NCBI RefSeq assembly: GCF_002723935.1
Contig: NZ_BEWM01000004.1
Span: 62,001-126,000, forward strand
DNA length: 64,000 nucleotides
Direction: 5' to 3'
From: Gluconobacter cerinus
Lineage (GTDB): Bacteria > Pseudomonadota > Alphaproteobacteria > Acetobacterales > Acetobacteraceae
Shown: positions 8,773 through 19,000 of the stretch, one piece after another
How positions within the stretch are numbered: position 1 is the first letter of the stretch
Layout of the letters: each line of letters begins with the position of its first letter
The notes under the pieces: generated by a model
The model's input: only the letters and a program-made list of their open reading frames with translations
Told to the model about the DNA's origin: nothing
Databases searched by the model: none
Translations under genes and position numbers: made by a program

Positions 8773-9669
8773 CTAAACCATTGCTTCCAAATCCTGCAGA
8801 TCTTTGTCGAGTTCGTGCCTTAAAAGGCCGAGAATATCGCGCGAAATATGTGAAAGAGCATAATCCGCACGGTAAAGGACTGTGCATTTGATGCTGAGAG
8901 GGGGAGAGAGTGTGCAAGGGCGAGGAAGCCCCGGATGATGAAGGACTGTCAGGGCATCTACGATAGCGCAACCAACGCCTAATCGAACGAGTTCTGCCGC
9001 CATGAAATGCGTCCGCACTCGAATGGCTGGGGTCGCGGATATGCCTGCTTCGTCAAGTGCCATATCAAGCAGGTCAGCAGTCGGATCTTTCTCGGACAAG
9101 CCGAGATAACGGTTCTGATCAATATCCGTCAGTGCTACGGGGCCTTGATCCTTCTCTTTATCAATCAGGACCAAGGGAATGTCGCCAATGTGCTGGGCCG
9201 TCAGGCCTTCTCGTGAGTAGTTGCCAAATACAACGCCAAGATCGAGATCATGGTTGAAAATTCGCGAGACGATCTCTGAACCATGCAGTGCATCAATCGT
9301 GACCTCTGTATCGGGATGATCAGCACAATAACTGCGGACCACACGGGGGATGAGGCTCAGGCCCAGGCTTGGCACGCACCCGATACTGATGGAATGCCCT
9401 GCCCGGGCATAGCGCAGATTATGGGTGAGGCGCCGCAGGTCAGAAAGTTTGCCGAAAATGGCGTTCACATGAGGAAGCATGATCTGCGCTTCCCGTGTGG
9501 GGACAAGTCGACCACCTTTGCGCTCGAATAATGCGAAGCCAAGAGAATGCTCAGCATAACGGAGAACCTTGCTGGCAGCCGGCTGCGAAACATTCAGGAC
9601 TTCTGCGGCTTTTCGGAGCGATCCCGTCGTCATGATCGCATAGAAGACTTCGATCTGACGTAATCTCAC
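8773..9669 (-). CDS. LysR-family transcriptional regulator
   Basis: A 298-residue regulator. Residues 1-60 form the winged helix (MRLRQIEVFYAIMTTGSLRK then the recognition segment LNVSQPAASKVLRYAE), followed by a coil linker and a periplasmic-binding-protein-like effector domain (ISIGCVPSLGLSLIPRVV near residue 95). The first residues resemble regulators of amino acid and diaminopimelate genes such as LysR/NocR-type proteins. It is read away from the TonB receptor gene at 9958 and toward the four-gene hydrolase operon, the usual position for a LysR protein controlling both arms. The effector is not readable from sequence; a D-amino acid or small peptide would fit the neighbours. Confidence 0.9.
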   Translation of the reverse strand: MRLRQIEVFYAIMTTGSLRKAAEVLNVSQPAASKVLRYAEHSLGFALFERKGGRLVPTREAQIMLPHVNAIFGKLSDLRRLTHNLRYARAGHSISIGCVPSLGLSLIPRVVRSYCADHPDTEVTIDALHGSEIVSRIFNHDLDLGVVFGNYSREGLTAQHIGDIPLVLIDKEKDQGPVALTDIDQNRYLGLSEKDPTADLLDMALDEAGISATPAIRVRTHFMAAELVRLGVGCAIVDALTVLHHPGLPRPCTLSPPLSIKCTVLYRADYALSHISRDILGLLRHELDKDLQDLEAMV

Positions 9670-9722
9670 AGTGCATATTCTCCTGAGCGCAAACGAGTAA
9701 CGGTATTAACCCACCTAATGGG

Positions 9723-9745
9723 AAGAGGGCCTTCATATCCCTCTT
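9723..9745. promoter_or_regulatory. Inverted repeat in LysR/TonB-receptor divergent spacer
   Basis: AAGAGGG at 9723-9729 and CCCTCTT at 9739-9745 form a perfect seven-base dyad with a nine-base centre, 54 bases upstream of the LysR start. It lies in the 288-base divergent spacer where a LysR operator is expected. It could instead be a small RNA hairpin in the LysR leader. No clear promoter boxes are visible around it. Confidence 0.4.
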
Positions 9746-9957
9746 ACAGTCATTTGGAAAATATTGCGCGAGGGGGGCATTTTTTGATTGGAAAGGCTTA
9801 ATGCTCGTATCTCGTGGGTATTTTTCGGTCTTGCGAAGCCTCGATGATGACGACGAGTTAACCTCAGTCTATCAGCTACGAAAATAAAGCAATATGGACG
9901 CGCAACATATCGGACACGTAACGTAACTTAATCAAAGTCTTTCCAGGAGTGCGGCGG

Positions 9958-12453
9958 ATGTGTGTTGTGAAAACGTCAGGTAAGCTGAGAAGAAGATCTC
10001 GTTATCTGTTCACGACGAGCATCCTCAGCATGGCTGTTGCAAGTGTGGTGTCTACGGGAGCGGATGCTGCAACGAAGTCGCACCATCCTACGAAGGCCCG
10101 TCCTTCTTCGCCGCGAGCCGTATCCCAGGTTGCTTCAAAGCCCCAGCGACATCATACGGTTGAAGGTGCTGATCCGGAATCGATTTCGGTTAGTGTGTCC
10201 CGTGTACGGAGTCACGGGCCTGAAGTTGCTGTCACGCGTAAAGTCATGGACAGGTTTGTTGAAGGCACAAACCCCATGCAGATCCTCGCGATGACTACGC
10301 CGGGTGCGAATTTCACCTCGACCGACGCCTTTGGTCTCGATACCTACGGCAACACGTTCTATGTGCGCGGATTTACCCAGATGCAGATCGGCGCAACGCT
10401 TGATGGCATACCATTGGGGACGCAGGGTTTCGCCAATAATAACGGTGTCTCAATCACTCAGGCGATGATCCAGGATGATGTTGGCGGCATGACAATGTCG
10501 CAGGGCGCCGGGGCGCTGGATTCATTTTCTGCTCAGAACCTTGGCGGCGCCATGACGTACACGTCCTCTGATCCGAAGGACAAGGCAGGCGGCAAGATCA
10601 GCCAGACGTTTGGTAGCTACAATGCCTACCGAACGTATGTTCGTGCAGACAGCGGTATCCTGAACTCTACGGGCACAAAATTCTATGCCTCTTTTGCGCG
10701 CACTGACACGGACATGTGGAAAGGGGCAGGGGGACAAAGCGAATTACAGGCTGATGCCAAGATTGTTCAGCCTGTGGGCGAGCATGGAAAGCTCACGGGG
10801 TTCTTCGGTTATGGCAATTTCCAGCAGATGAATTATCTGACGCTCACCAAAAACATGTGGCGGCAGATGGGACGCGATACGACCTATCTGAAGCCGGACT
10901 ACGAGAAGGCCAAACAGTGGGCCTATTACGCTCAGTACACTTCGGATGTTCCTCCAGGTTATGAGGGGAAACTGTCCAATGATGAGATTGGTGATTATGC
11001 TTGGGACGCCTCCCAGGTGCAGAGAACCTATCTTTCGGCCGTGACGGGTCATTTCGATCTCTCCGAAAAAATTCACTCGGACACGGTTGCTTATGGAAAT
11101 GTCAGCAGTGGTCTGTATGGAGGAACCAATAACTTTGTGACATCGCCGAGCTATGGCACGCCCTCGTTGCAGGCGGACGGGTCGGTCACGGGGGTTCCCA
11201 TGGCGCTGGGCATGTCACATGCCGATATGCGACGACTGGGGTTCACGCAGAAGTTCTCGTATGAAGCCCCGCATGACAACTATATTGAAAGTGGCGTCTG
11301 GTATGAAAATAGCCGCTGGATATATGATTCCATGCTCTATGAAGACGGTCTGACAACTGGTCATAATCCGCTGTCCGGGTTCAAAAAAGGGACCGGCAGC
11401 ACATGGTATAATGACGCCTATAATACCAACACGTTTCAGTTCTTCCTCCAGGATCGCTGGAAGATCATGCCTGGCATGACGCTGCTTGCCGGTTTCAAGT
11501 CACTGACACAAACGACCCATGGCGGTACAAAAAACGATTATACAGATCAACTCGCTGCTGAAGGGTGGAACACGTATTATCGTCATGCAGCAAGTGGTAC
11601 GCTGACAGCGTCAGGTGCATTCCTGCCTCATTTCAATTTTGATTATCATTTCCTCGATCATCATGAAATTTACTGGGATATCGCCGAAAACCTGCGTGCC
11701 TACGACTACTATTCACAGACGTCCAGCGCGACGCCGTGGGGTGGTCTGGGCAATTCGTCTCAGTCTGCTCAATCCGTGTTCGATGCGAATAAAAAGGTCA
11801 TCAAGCCTGAGAGAACTTGGAATTATATCGTGGGATATCGATATGATTCCCGCTTTTTCTCGGGGAGTGCAGATTTTTACCATACCGATTACTATAATCG
11901 ACTGGCATCTATCACGGAGGGTAGCACTGCGACCGCACACAGCGCTTATCTGAACGTTGGGCGGGAGACCATGAATGGTGCTGACGCAGTCGCCACGATC
12001 CGCCCGTTTCGTGGGCTGGAAATTACGAACAGCTTTAGCTGGAACGACGCCGAGTATCAGACGTCTTCAATTAATTATAGCGGGCGCACATATAGCCTGA
12101 AGGGTAAGCACCAAGTCTATTATCCAAAATTCATGTATAAGGCGAATTTGAATTATACATGGCGTCAGGCAATGTTTAACTTCAACGTCAATTACGTTGG
12201 TGCGCGTCCGATGACCTACCTCAACGACCAGTATGTTCCCTCTTATTGGCAGGCAAATCTTAATCTGGCTTATAATTTCGGCAAAGTTGGCTTTGCACAG
12301 AATTTAAAAGCCACCTTCGGTATCACCAACCTGTTTGACACTAACTACATCGGCGGAATTTACGGGGCGGCATCAGTCTCAGGCGACAATAACGCCAATC
12401 TCTTCGTCGCAGCGCCGCGTCAATATTTCGGCACAGTCTCTGCTGAGTTCTGA
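9958..12453 (+). CDS. TonB-dependent outer-membrane receptor (peptide/D-amino acid locus)
   Basis: An 831-residue receptor: signal peptide (hydrophobic TSILSMAVASVVSTGADA, cut near residue 38), a plug domain (LAMTTPGANFTSTDAFG, then YVRGFTQMQIGATLDGIPLG) and a 22-strand beta-barrel ending in an aromatic-terminated strand (FGTVSAEF), the outer-membrane insertion signal. I chose ATG 9958 because AGGAG lies eight bases upstream; a GTG at 9949 is less well placed. TonB receptors import large or scarce ligands across the outer membrane using proton motive force. It is followed 80 bases later by an amino acid ester hydrolase homologue and diverges from a LysR gene, so its ligand is probably a peptide or acylated amino compound and not necessarily a siderophore. 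Confidence 0.92.
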   Translation: MCVVKTSGKLRRRSRYLFTTSILSMAVASVVSTGADAATKSHHPTKARPSSPRAVSQVASKPQRHHTVEGADPESISVSVSRVRSHGPEVAVTRKVMDRFVEGTNPMQILAMTTPGANFTSTDAFGLDTYGNTFYVRGFTQMQIGATLDGIPLGTQGFANNNGVSITQAMIQDDVGGMTMSQGAGALDSFSAQNLGGAMTYTSSDPKDKAGGKISQTFGSYNAYRTYVRADSGILNSTGTKFYASFARTDTDMWKGAGGQSELQADAKIVQPVGEHGKLTGFFGYGNFQQMNYLTLTKNMWRQMGRDTTYLKPDYEKAKQWAYYAQYTSDVPPGYEGKLSNDEIGDYAWDASQVQRTYLSAVTGHFDLSEKIHSDTVAYGNVSSGLYGGTNNFVTSPSYGTPSLQADGSVTGVPMALGMSHADMRRLGFTQKFSYEAPHDNYIESGVWYENSRWIYDSMLYEDGLTTGHNPLSGFKKGTGSTWYNDAYNTNTFQFFLQDRWKIMPGMTLLAGFKSLTQTTHGGTKNDYTDQLAAEGWNTYYRHAASGTLTASGAFLPHFNFDYHFLDHHEIYWDIAENLRAYDYYSQTSSATPWGGLGNSSQSAQSVFDANKKVIKPERTWNYIVGYRYDSRFFSGSADFYHTDYYNRLASITEGSTATAHSAYLNVGRETMNGADAVATIRPFRGLEITNSFSWNDAEYQTSSINYSGRTYSLKGKHQVYYPKFMYKANLNYTWRQAMFNFNVNYVGARPMTYLNDQYVPSYWQANLNLAYNFGKVGFAQNLKATFGITNLFDTNYIGGIYGAASVSGDNNANLFVAAPRQYFGTVSAEF

Positions 12454-12533
12454 CGTGACATGATGGTGCGGTGCAATCGGGTGTAATATACATGCCACCT
12501 GCACCGTGCGCGTCCTTTATTCTTGGAACGATT

Positions 12534-14450
12534 ATGAAAAAAATTCTTATGGTGTCGGCTTGTGTGCTGGCTTTCTCGCAGTCTGCTCTGGCCCAGCAGG
12601 CTGACGGCTCAGTTTACACGGACATGCCGGCTGAATTTCATATTTCCGATGCCAGTTTCGATTATACGCGTCGAGACGTCATGATTCCGATGCGGGACGG
12701 CGTGAAACTACACACCGTTATCCTGGTTCCAAAAGGCGCGCAAAACGCTGGAATGCTGATGACGCGTACTCCTTACAATGCTGCGCATATGGCATCGCTC
12801 GGCTCAAGCAATCATTTGGCGTCGATCCTGCCCGGTTATGACAATATGCCGGATGTCATAACCGAAGGGGGCTATATTCGGGTTCTTCAGGACATTCGTG
12901 GAAAATACGGTTCTGAAGGTGCTTTTGTCATGAACCGCCCGATGCGGGGCCCACTGAACGGCACGGACGTCGATGAGAGTACCGATACCTGGGATACTAT
13001 CGAATGGCTGACACATAACGTTCCGCAGAGTAATGGGAAGGTCGGCATTCTCGGTGTATCCTATGACGGATACACGGCTATCACAGCTCTGTTCCATCCT
13101 CATCCCGCATTGAAGGTGTCTGTGCCGATGAACCCGATGGTTGATGGTTGGATGGGGGACGACTGGTTCCATAACGGTGCGTTTCGTGAAGAAATGCTGC
13201 CCTACATTTACGATCAGGGAGCTACTCGGAAAAACACTGTCGAATGGTGGAACAGCGCTTATGATTCATACACGCTCTTCCTGAACGGTGTTTCCGCTGG
13301 GGCTGTTGGTAAGTCACGCGGTATGGATCAAATTGGCTTTTTCAAGCAGATACTGGCTCATCCCGCGTATGATTCATGGTGGCAGTTGCAGGCCCTAGAC
13401 CGACTTCTGCCTAAAGAGGGTCTGAAAGTTCCGACGATGCTGGTTCACAGCCTCTGGGATCAGGAAGACAACTATGGCGCCATCGCGATGTACGACGCGT
13501 TGCGTAAGAATTCCGATGCACGATCCAATCTTTGGCTGGCAATGGGCCCGTGGAATCACGGGGGCGAAATTCATGCCGCCAGTACGCTGGGGGTAGTGGA
13601 TCTTCATTCCGATACCGGACTTTACTTTCGGAAACATGTCCTGAGTCCGTTTCTTGCGCATTATCTCAAGGATGGAACAGTCCCGTTACCCGCGCGTGTG
13701 ACGGCTTATCGGTCAGGCGAGAACGAGTGGGAGACTATGGATGCTCTTCCTTCGCCAGATTGTGACAGCCGATGCTCGATCCTGCATTTCCAGCCTGATC
13801 ATGGACTTGGCTTTGGCAAGCCTCCGGTTAATGCGGGGCAACTGAGTTATGTTTCTGATCCTGAACATCCGGTGTCCTATGTTTCCCGTCCTGTCATCTC
13901 AAAAGGGCAGGCAGGCTCCGAGTGGCGCTGGTGGTTGGCGACGGATCAACGTAACGCTGCTGCGCGATCCGATGTTCTGTCTCTGACGTCTGACGTTCTG
14001 ACGAAGCCATTCACGATAACGGGTCAGCCGTTGATGCATCTGACTGCCGCCACGACAGGAACGGACGGCGATTTTGTTGTGAAGCTGATTGACGTGTACC
14101 CAGATGAAGTGGCTCAACAGCCTGCCATGGGCGGCTACCAGCTCATGGTTTCTGGAAATATTCTTCGCGGGCGGTATCGGAAAAGTTTTGAGCACCCCGA
14201 AGCGATCCCTGCGAATGTGAAGCAGGTCTATCCAGTGCGCTTGCCGATGGTGAATCATACGTTCCTACCGGGACACCGGATCATGATACAGGTCCAGTCG
14301 AGTTGGTTTCCGCTGTATGATCGAAACCCTCAGACTTATGTAGAAAACATCATGCTTGCGCCCAAAGAGGCTTATAAGCCAGCGACGATTTCGGTGGATG
14401 TTGCGGGGAGCTGGTTGGAGCTCCATGGCGGCACAAAACCAGCCTTGTGA
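12534..14450 (+). CDS. Alpha-amino acid ester hydrolase family enzyme (CocE/S15 type), secreted
   Basis: A 639-residue periplasmic hydrolase starting at ATG 12534 (MKKILMVSACVLAFSQSALA is the signal peptide). It resembles the Acetobacter turbidans and Xanthomonas alpha-amino acid ester hydrolases over its length: PMVDGWMGDDWFHNGAF, the nucleophile in GVSYDGY (Ser176), LWDQED (Asp309) and GPWNHGGEIH (His342). From memory, the A. turbidans catalytic residues are Ser205, Asp338 and His370, and the spacing here is the same within one residue. The carboxylate cluster that binds the substrate's alpha-amino group also appears conserved (Asp210, Glu311, Asp312). These enzymes hydrolyse or transfer alpha-amino acyl groups, including D-phenylglycyl groups of beta-lactams. 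A jelly-roll domain follows from about residue 400. Confidence 0.88.
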   Translation: MKKILMVSACVLAFSQSALAQQADGSVYTDMPAEFHISDASFDYTRRDVMIPMRDGVKLHTVILVPKGAQNAGMLMTRTPYNAAHMASLGSSNHLASILPGYDNMPDVITEGGYIRVLQDIRGKYGSEGAFVMNRPMRGPLNGTDVDESTDTWDTIEWLTHNVPQSNGKVGILGVSYDGYTAITALFHPHPALKVSVPMNPMVDGWMGDDWFHNGAFREEMLPYIYDQGATRKNTVEWWNSAYDSYTLFLNGVSAGAVGKSRGMDQIGFFKQILAHPAYDSWWQLQALDRLLPKEGLKVPTMLVHSLWDQEDNYGAIAMYDALRKNSDARSNLWLAMGPWNHGGEIHAASTLGVVDLHSDTGLYFRKHVLSPFLAHYLKDGTVPLPARVTAYRSGENEWETMDALPSPDCDSRCSILHFQPDHGLGFGKPPVNAGQLSYVSDPEHPVSYVSRPVISKGQAGSEWRWWLATDQRNAAARSDVLSLTSDVLTKPFTITGQPLMHLTAATTGTDGDFVVKLIDVYPDEVAQQPAMGGYQLMVSGNILRGRYRKSFEHPEAIPANVKQVYPVRLPMVNHTFLPGHRIMIQVQSSWFPLYDRNPQTYVENIMLAPKEAYKPATISVDVAGSWLELHGGTKPAL

Positions 14451-14460
14451 ATGACAGAAT

Positions 14461-14493
14461 GCTATTCCCCTGTCGCTAAAGCAGGGGAGTAGC
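14461..14493. terminator. Strong hairpin between convergent genes
   Basis: GCTATTCCCCTG (14461-14472) pairs with CAGGGGAGTAGC (14482-14493): 12 pairs with one G-T, nine-base loop. It lies just after the ester hydrolase stop and before the convergent efflux operon end. No clear T-run follows on the plus strand. Confidence 0.65.
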
Positions 14494-14619
14494 GTCTATG
14501 CATCTACACAAGAGCAACGAGTACTTCTGAAGCGCGACATGTCTGACACCGCGATATTTCTTGATGTGATCATCGCAGGGTAACATTTTTAGTAATATTA
14601 AATTGCCCTGATTTCAATT

Positions 14620-16071
14620 CTATTGACCTAATGCTGTTGTGAGATCTACTGCATTGATGAGTCGTGCAGTTAGTGTTCCTGTACGGTCATTCTGAAATTC
14701 TATATTTGAAATCTTTGACGTGAATAGATCTTTCTGAGCAATCTCTCCGCGGTGATACAGTTTTTCAAGAATTTGACTCTTTTCTTCTTTTTCTTCGGAG
14801 AGAGAATTCTGGCTTTTGTGCCGTTTTTGTAGAAGTGTGCGGTTTGCCAGAAGATTTTCGACCTCGACCCATGCGTTTAAAACAGTACTCTGGTAATAAA
14901 GTCCTGCGCTGCGCTGCTCGGAGTGACGGAGTTCCAGCTGTCGAGAGAGGCGTCCGCCATTAAAGATAGGAAGGGAGAGGGTTGGGCCAAAGGATGTATT
15001 CCGTGCATTCCATCCGAGTTCTGCAATTGTCAGGGCATCCAGGCTGAATTGGCCCGTGAGCGTGAGCTGCGGGTAGAAGTCGGCCTTTGCCATACCGATC
15101 GCTGCTGTTGCTGCGTGAAGGCGTGCTTCTGCCGCACGGATATCAGGGCGCTTACGCACCATTTCCGAAGGAACACCAGCAGAAATTTCTGGAATTTTGA
15201 TATCATGCAATGAGGCCTTGGCGTCGAGCTCTGGCATTGCGACATCGGGTCTGCCTGCCACAAGGGTGCTCAACGCCCGATAAAGCGAGGCTTTTTGCGC
15301 AGTCAGTTTGTCGCGTTCAGCCTGGGCGGTGCGGCAAAAGGTATTTTGTTCATCAAGGTCGATAGTTGCGAGAAGCCCATGTGCACGCACTGTCTGAGTG
15401 ATTGAGAGTAATTTTTGTGCGATTTTGAGTGTTTCTTCTGACCGTCCGAGGCGCTCGTTCGTGTCGAGCCATTGGAAATAGGTTCGAGCAATTTCAGCCT
15501 GATTGGAAAGGCGCATCGCATCTGCGTCGGCTTTCACGGCTAAAAGCTCAGATGCAGCGGCTTCCTGCAAGCGCCGTTGGTGGCCCCACAGATCAAGTTC
15601 CCACGACGCTACGGCACCAATGTTATAGTTGTTGTAGGACACACCTTCAGGCTCATTGCCCGTAGTGCTGGAAGAGAGACCAAGAAGTGGTTGAAGAACC
15701 TGCCCGATCCCCGCTGTTGCAAGCCGTTCACGGCTGTAGGCTGCCTGTCCATTGAGTGTAGGAAGACTTTCCGCAGATGCGGCGCCACGCTGTATTCGGG
15801 CAGCTCTGATCCGCTCGCGGGACATGGCGATGTCTGGGTTGCCGCTTTCGGAACGACGGATCAGGGTATTTAAGCAGGGACTATTAAAAACAGTCCACCA
15901 TTGAGGTCCCGCTTGCTGATCGCTCGGGGGAGGAGCCGCGTTTTGCCAATGGTCAGCCAAAACCGGCTTCGGGCTGACGAAATTGGGTCCCATGGTACAT
16001 CCGTCCAAGCCAATGATAGCAGCACACAGGACGATAAACGCTGCTTTTGATCCAAAATGTGGTCTAGGCAT
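14620..16071 (-). CDS. RND efflux outer-membrane factor, NodT family lipoprotein
   Basis: A 483-residue TolC/OprM-type channel. The start is placed at ATG 16071 because a signal sequence with lipobox (LDGC, then TMGPNF) follows at once; an in-frame start at 16140 would put 23 extra residues before it. The GPNFVSPKP segment after the lipid-modified Cys is typical of NodT/OprM proteins. Two long coiled-coil repeats follow (SGNPDIAMSRERIRAARIQR near 85 and LRHSEQRSAGLYYQ near 385). It forms the outer-membrane exit duct for the RND pump encoded just upstream, overlapping that gene by eight bases. It is the last gene of the TetR-led operon. Confidence 0.92.
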   Translation of the reverse strand: MPRPHFGSKAAFIVLCAAIIGLDGCTMGPNFVSPKPVLADHWQNAAPPPSDQQAGPQWWTVFNSPCLNTLIRRSESGNPDIAMSRERIRAARIQRGAASAESLPTLNGQAAYSRERLATAGIGQVLQPLLGLSSSTTGNEPEGVSYNNYNIGAVASWELDLWGHQRRLQEAAASELLAVKADADAMRLSNQAEIARTYFQWLDTNERLGRSEETLKIAQKLLSITQTVRAHGLLATIDLDEQNTFCRTAQAERDKLTAQKASLYRALSTLVAGRPDVAMPELDAKASLHDIKIPEISAGVPSEMVRKRPDIRAAEARLHAATAAIGMAKADFYPQLTLTGQFSLDALTIAELGWNARNTSFGPTLSLPIFNGGRLSRQLELRHSEQRSAGLYYQSTVLNAWVEVENLLANRTLLQKRHKSQNSLSEEKEEKSQILEKLYHRGEIAQKDLFTSKISNIEFQNDRTGTLTARLINAVDLTTALGQ

Positions 16072-19000
16072 GAAGTGAACCGTTAGATGATGACGGTGAG
16101 CGATCAAACAGAAGCGCATAAAACGCAGGAAGGGCGACAAGCGTCAGCAGAGTACCGCCGATAAGGCCGCTAATCATGACAATGGCCATAGGCCCCCAGA
16201 ACACGTTGAAGCTTAAAGGGATGAAGGCCAGAACAGCTGCTATGGCTGTCAGGCAGACCGGTCGTGCACGCAGTAGCGTCGCTTTGATGATTGCATCATG
16301 GAGCGAAGTCTCGTGGGTATGGTTGGCCTGGATCTGATCAACGAGAAGGATCGTGTTCCGCATGATCATGCCCGCGAGAGCAATCAGCCCAAGCAAAGCG
16401 ACAAATCCGAAGGGCGCACCAGATATCAAGAGGCCAGCCACCATGCCGATGACGCCGAGCGGAGCTGAAAAGATGACCAGTAGAGAACGGCTGAAACTCT
16501 GTAACTGAAGCATCAGGAACAAGAGCATCAGGCCGCCTGTGACCGGTAACAGCGCGAAGATTGCGTCATTTGCCGTTGATGAGAGTTCTGCATCTCCACC
16601 GATTTCAATGCGATAACCTGCCGGAAGTCTTTTTTGGAGCGCATTCATCGCGGGAGCCGCAAGCTGCAGGACGCGAGAAGGCTGTATATTTCCAGTCACA
16701 CCGGACTGAACGGTCATGCAGAGTTCACCATTTCTCTGCCATATGATCGGAAAGGCGCTTGTCACCTGTATTGTTCCAAGCTGACCAAGGGGAAGAATTC
16801 CAGCGCCTGTCATGATTGGCATGGATTGCCACTGCCCTGGATCGGAACGCATGTCTTGCGCTGCGCGTACAATCACGGGGATGGCATGGTGATCTTTAGA
16901 AATGTCTCCTGCGTTTTCACCAGAAATACTTGCTTGGAGCTGCGCAGCAAGATTGGCACGGTCTATTTGGAAGCGTGCCAGTTTGTCAGGATCCGCTTCC
17001 AGCGTCAGGGTCGGAGCTTTGCTGCCCCAGTCGGATTGTACTGAGACTGCTACGCCAGTCGCAGCGACGATTGCGTTTACTTCATGGGCGATTGTAAGCA
17101 GCTTGTCTGCGGCAGGGCCTATGATGCGGTACTGTACAGGGAAATCGGCTGTAGGGCCTAAGGACAGGCGCTGCACATGGAGGTGTACGGCGATAGGAAC
17201 CGGAATTGTCGTAATCTGACGAGCGAGCTCTTCCCGGGCATTCAGATCTTTCGCGACCAAAAGCAGGGTCGCATGTGCGGCACTGGGGGTAGCGGGAGCG
17301 TATGGAAGATAAAAGCGGGGCGCACCGTCTCCGATATGCGCTTCCATGTGACGCAGTGAGGAGAGACCGGCGAGATGACGCTCCAGAAAGCCGACGGCCT
17401 GATCTGTTTCTTTGATGGATGTACCGGGGGGCATTGCGACGTCCACAATGAGTTCCGGACGATCAGACTGTGGGAAAAACTGCTGATCAACGAAGAAAAA
17501 ACCACCACATGCCAGGGCAAGAAGACTAATCGTTCCTGCCGCTACCGCTTTTTTATAGTTCAGAACGAATAAGAGGACTTTCTGGAGCTTTGCTGCTCCC
17601 GGAGAAATCTGCGGAATATCGTTTGCTGTATGTTTTGGTTCTGGCAGAAGGTGAACACCTAGAAACGGAATAAAGACAACCGCGACGATCCAGCTGAACA
17701 GGAGCGCCGCACCGCTCACCCAGAAAATTTCACCGGCATATTCGCCAGTCGTGGATGTGGCCAGGCCGACAGGCAGAAAGCTGACAACAGTCAAAAGCGT
17801 ACCTGTCAGCATGGGGAAGGCCGTGTGTGTCCAGGCAAAAGAGGCTGCTTCTTCCCGGTTGCTCCCCTGTTCCAGTTGCACCACCATGGCCTCAATGCTG
17901 ATGATGGCGTCATCGACCAGAAGACCCAGAGAAAGAATGAGGGCGCCAAGCGAGATGCGATCCAGCCCGATATGCTTCATGCCCATGTAAAGGCTGACGC
18001 CAGCGAGTGTCAGGGGAACGGAGCAGGCGACAATGATGCCGGATCTCCATCCCAGGCTTACGAAAGCCACCAGAAGAACAACGATGAGCGCGACCGCAAA
18101 TTTTATTAGAAACGTGTTTACAGCCTCTCCAATCACAAGGCTTTGGTCTTCAACCTGCGTCAATTTCATGCCCGCAGGGAGATCAAATGCGCTTGTGACT
18201 TTGCGGAGTGAGGCACCAAGGGTAAGGCCGTCTCCGCCTGAAGACATCGCGACAGCAATGATGACTGCTGGCTTTTCTCCGTACCGGATCAGGGAGGGGG
18301 CAGGGCTTGCATAATCGCGGCTAACCTGTGCGACGTCCTTGACCCGTACCGAGCCAGCCTGGCCAGCTATGGGCGTATCTTCGACAGATTTCAGGCTTTC
18401 CAGGTTCCCGGAAATGCTCAGTGGAACGGTCGTTGTAAAGTCTACTGACCCGGCAGCCCCTAAAACTGATCGTTGCCGGAGCGACCGTGCGATATCCTCA
18501 AGAACTAGTCCTCGGGCAGCAATTTTTTGTAGATCAAGGTCAACATTGATCTGCTGGGGAACTTCGCCACTGATCTGAACTTTTCCAACGCCGTGGACGC
18601 GTTGAAATGCTCTCTTCAATGTTTCTGCCGTTTTAATAAGTGTCGCATTCTCTGCGCCGGTCAGGGCAAAAACATACCCGTAGACATCTGCATAGTCATC
18701 ATTGGCTGCTAGCGTAACATTTTCTGGAAGGTCGGGTGTGAGGTCCGTCAGTCTATTGCGAATTTGTTGCCAAATTGCTGGAACCTTTTCTTTGTGCTCA
18801 TCGTCTCTCAGGTAAACTTGCGTGACACAGGCTGATGATACGCAATAGGTGCTCAGAATATCGATGGCTTCAATGTTTCGCAGGCTCTGTTCCAGCGGCT
18901 CTGCAACGTGTCGCTGCATTTTTTCAGCACTGGCACCTGGCCACTGTGCCGAAACAATCATGTTTTTAAGGGTAAATGCTGGGTCTTCTGCGCGCCCTAG

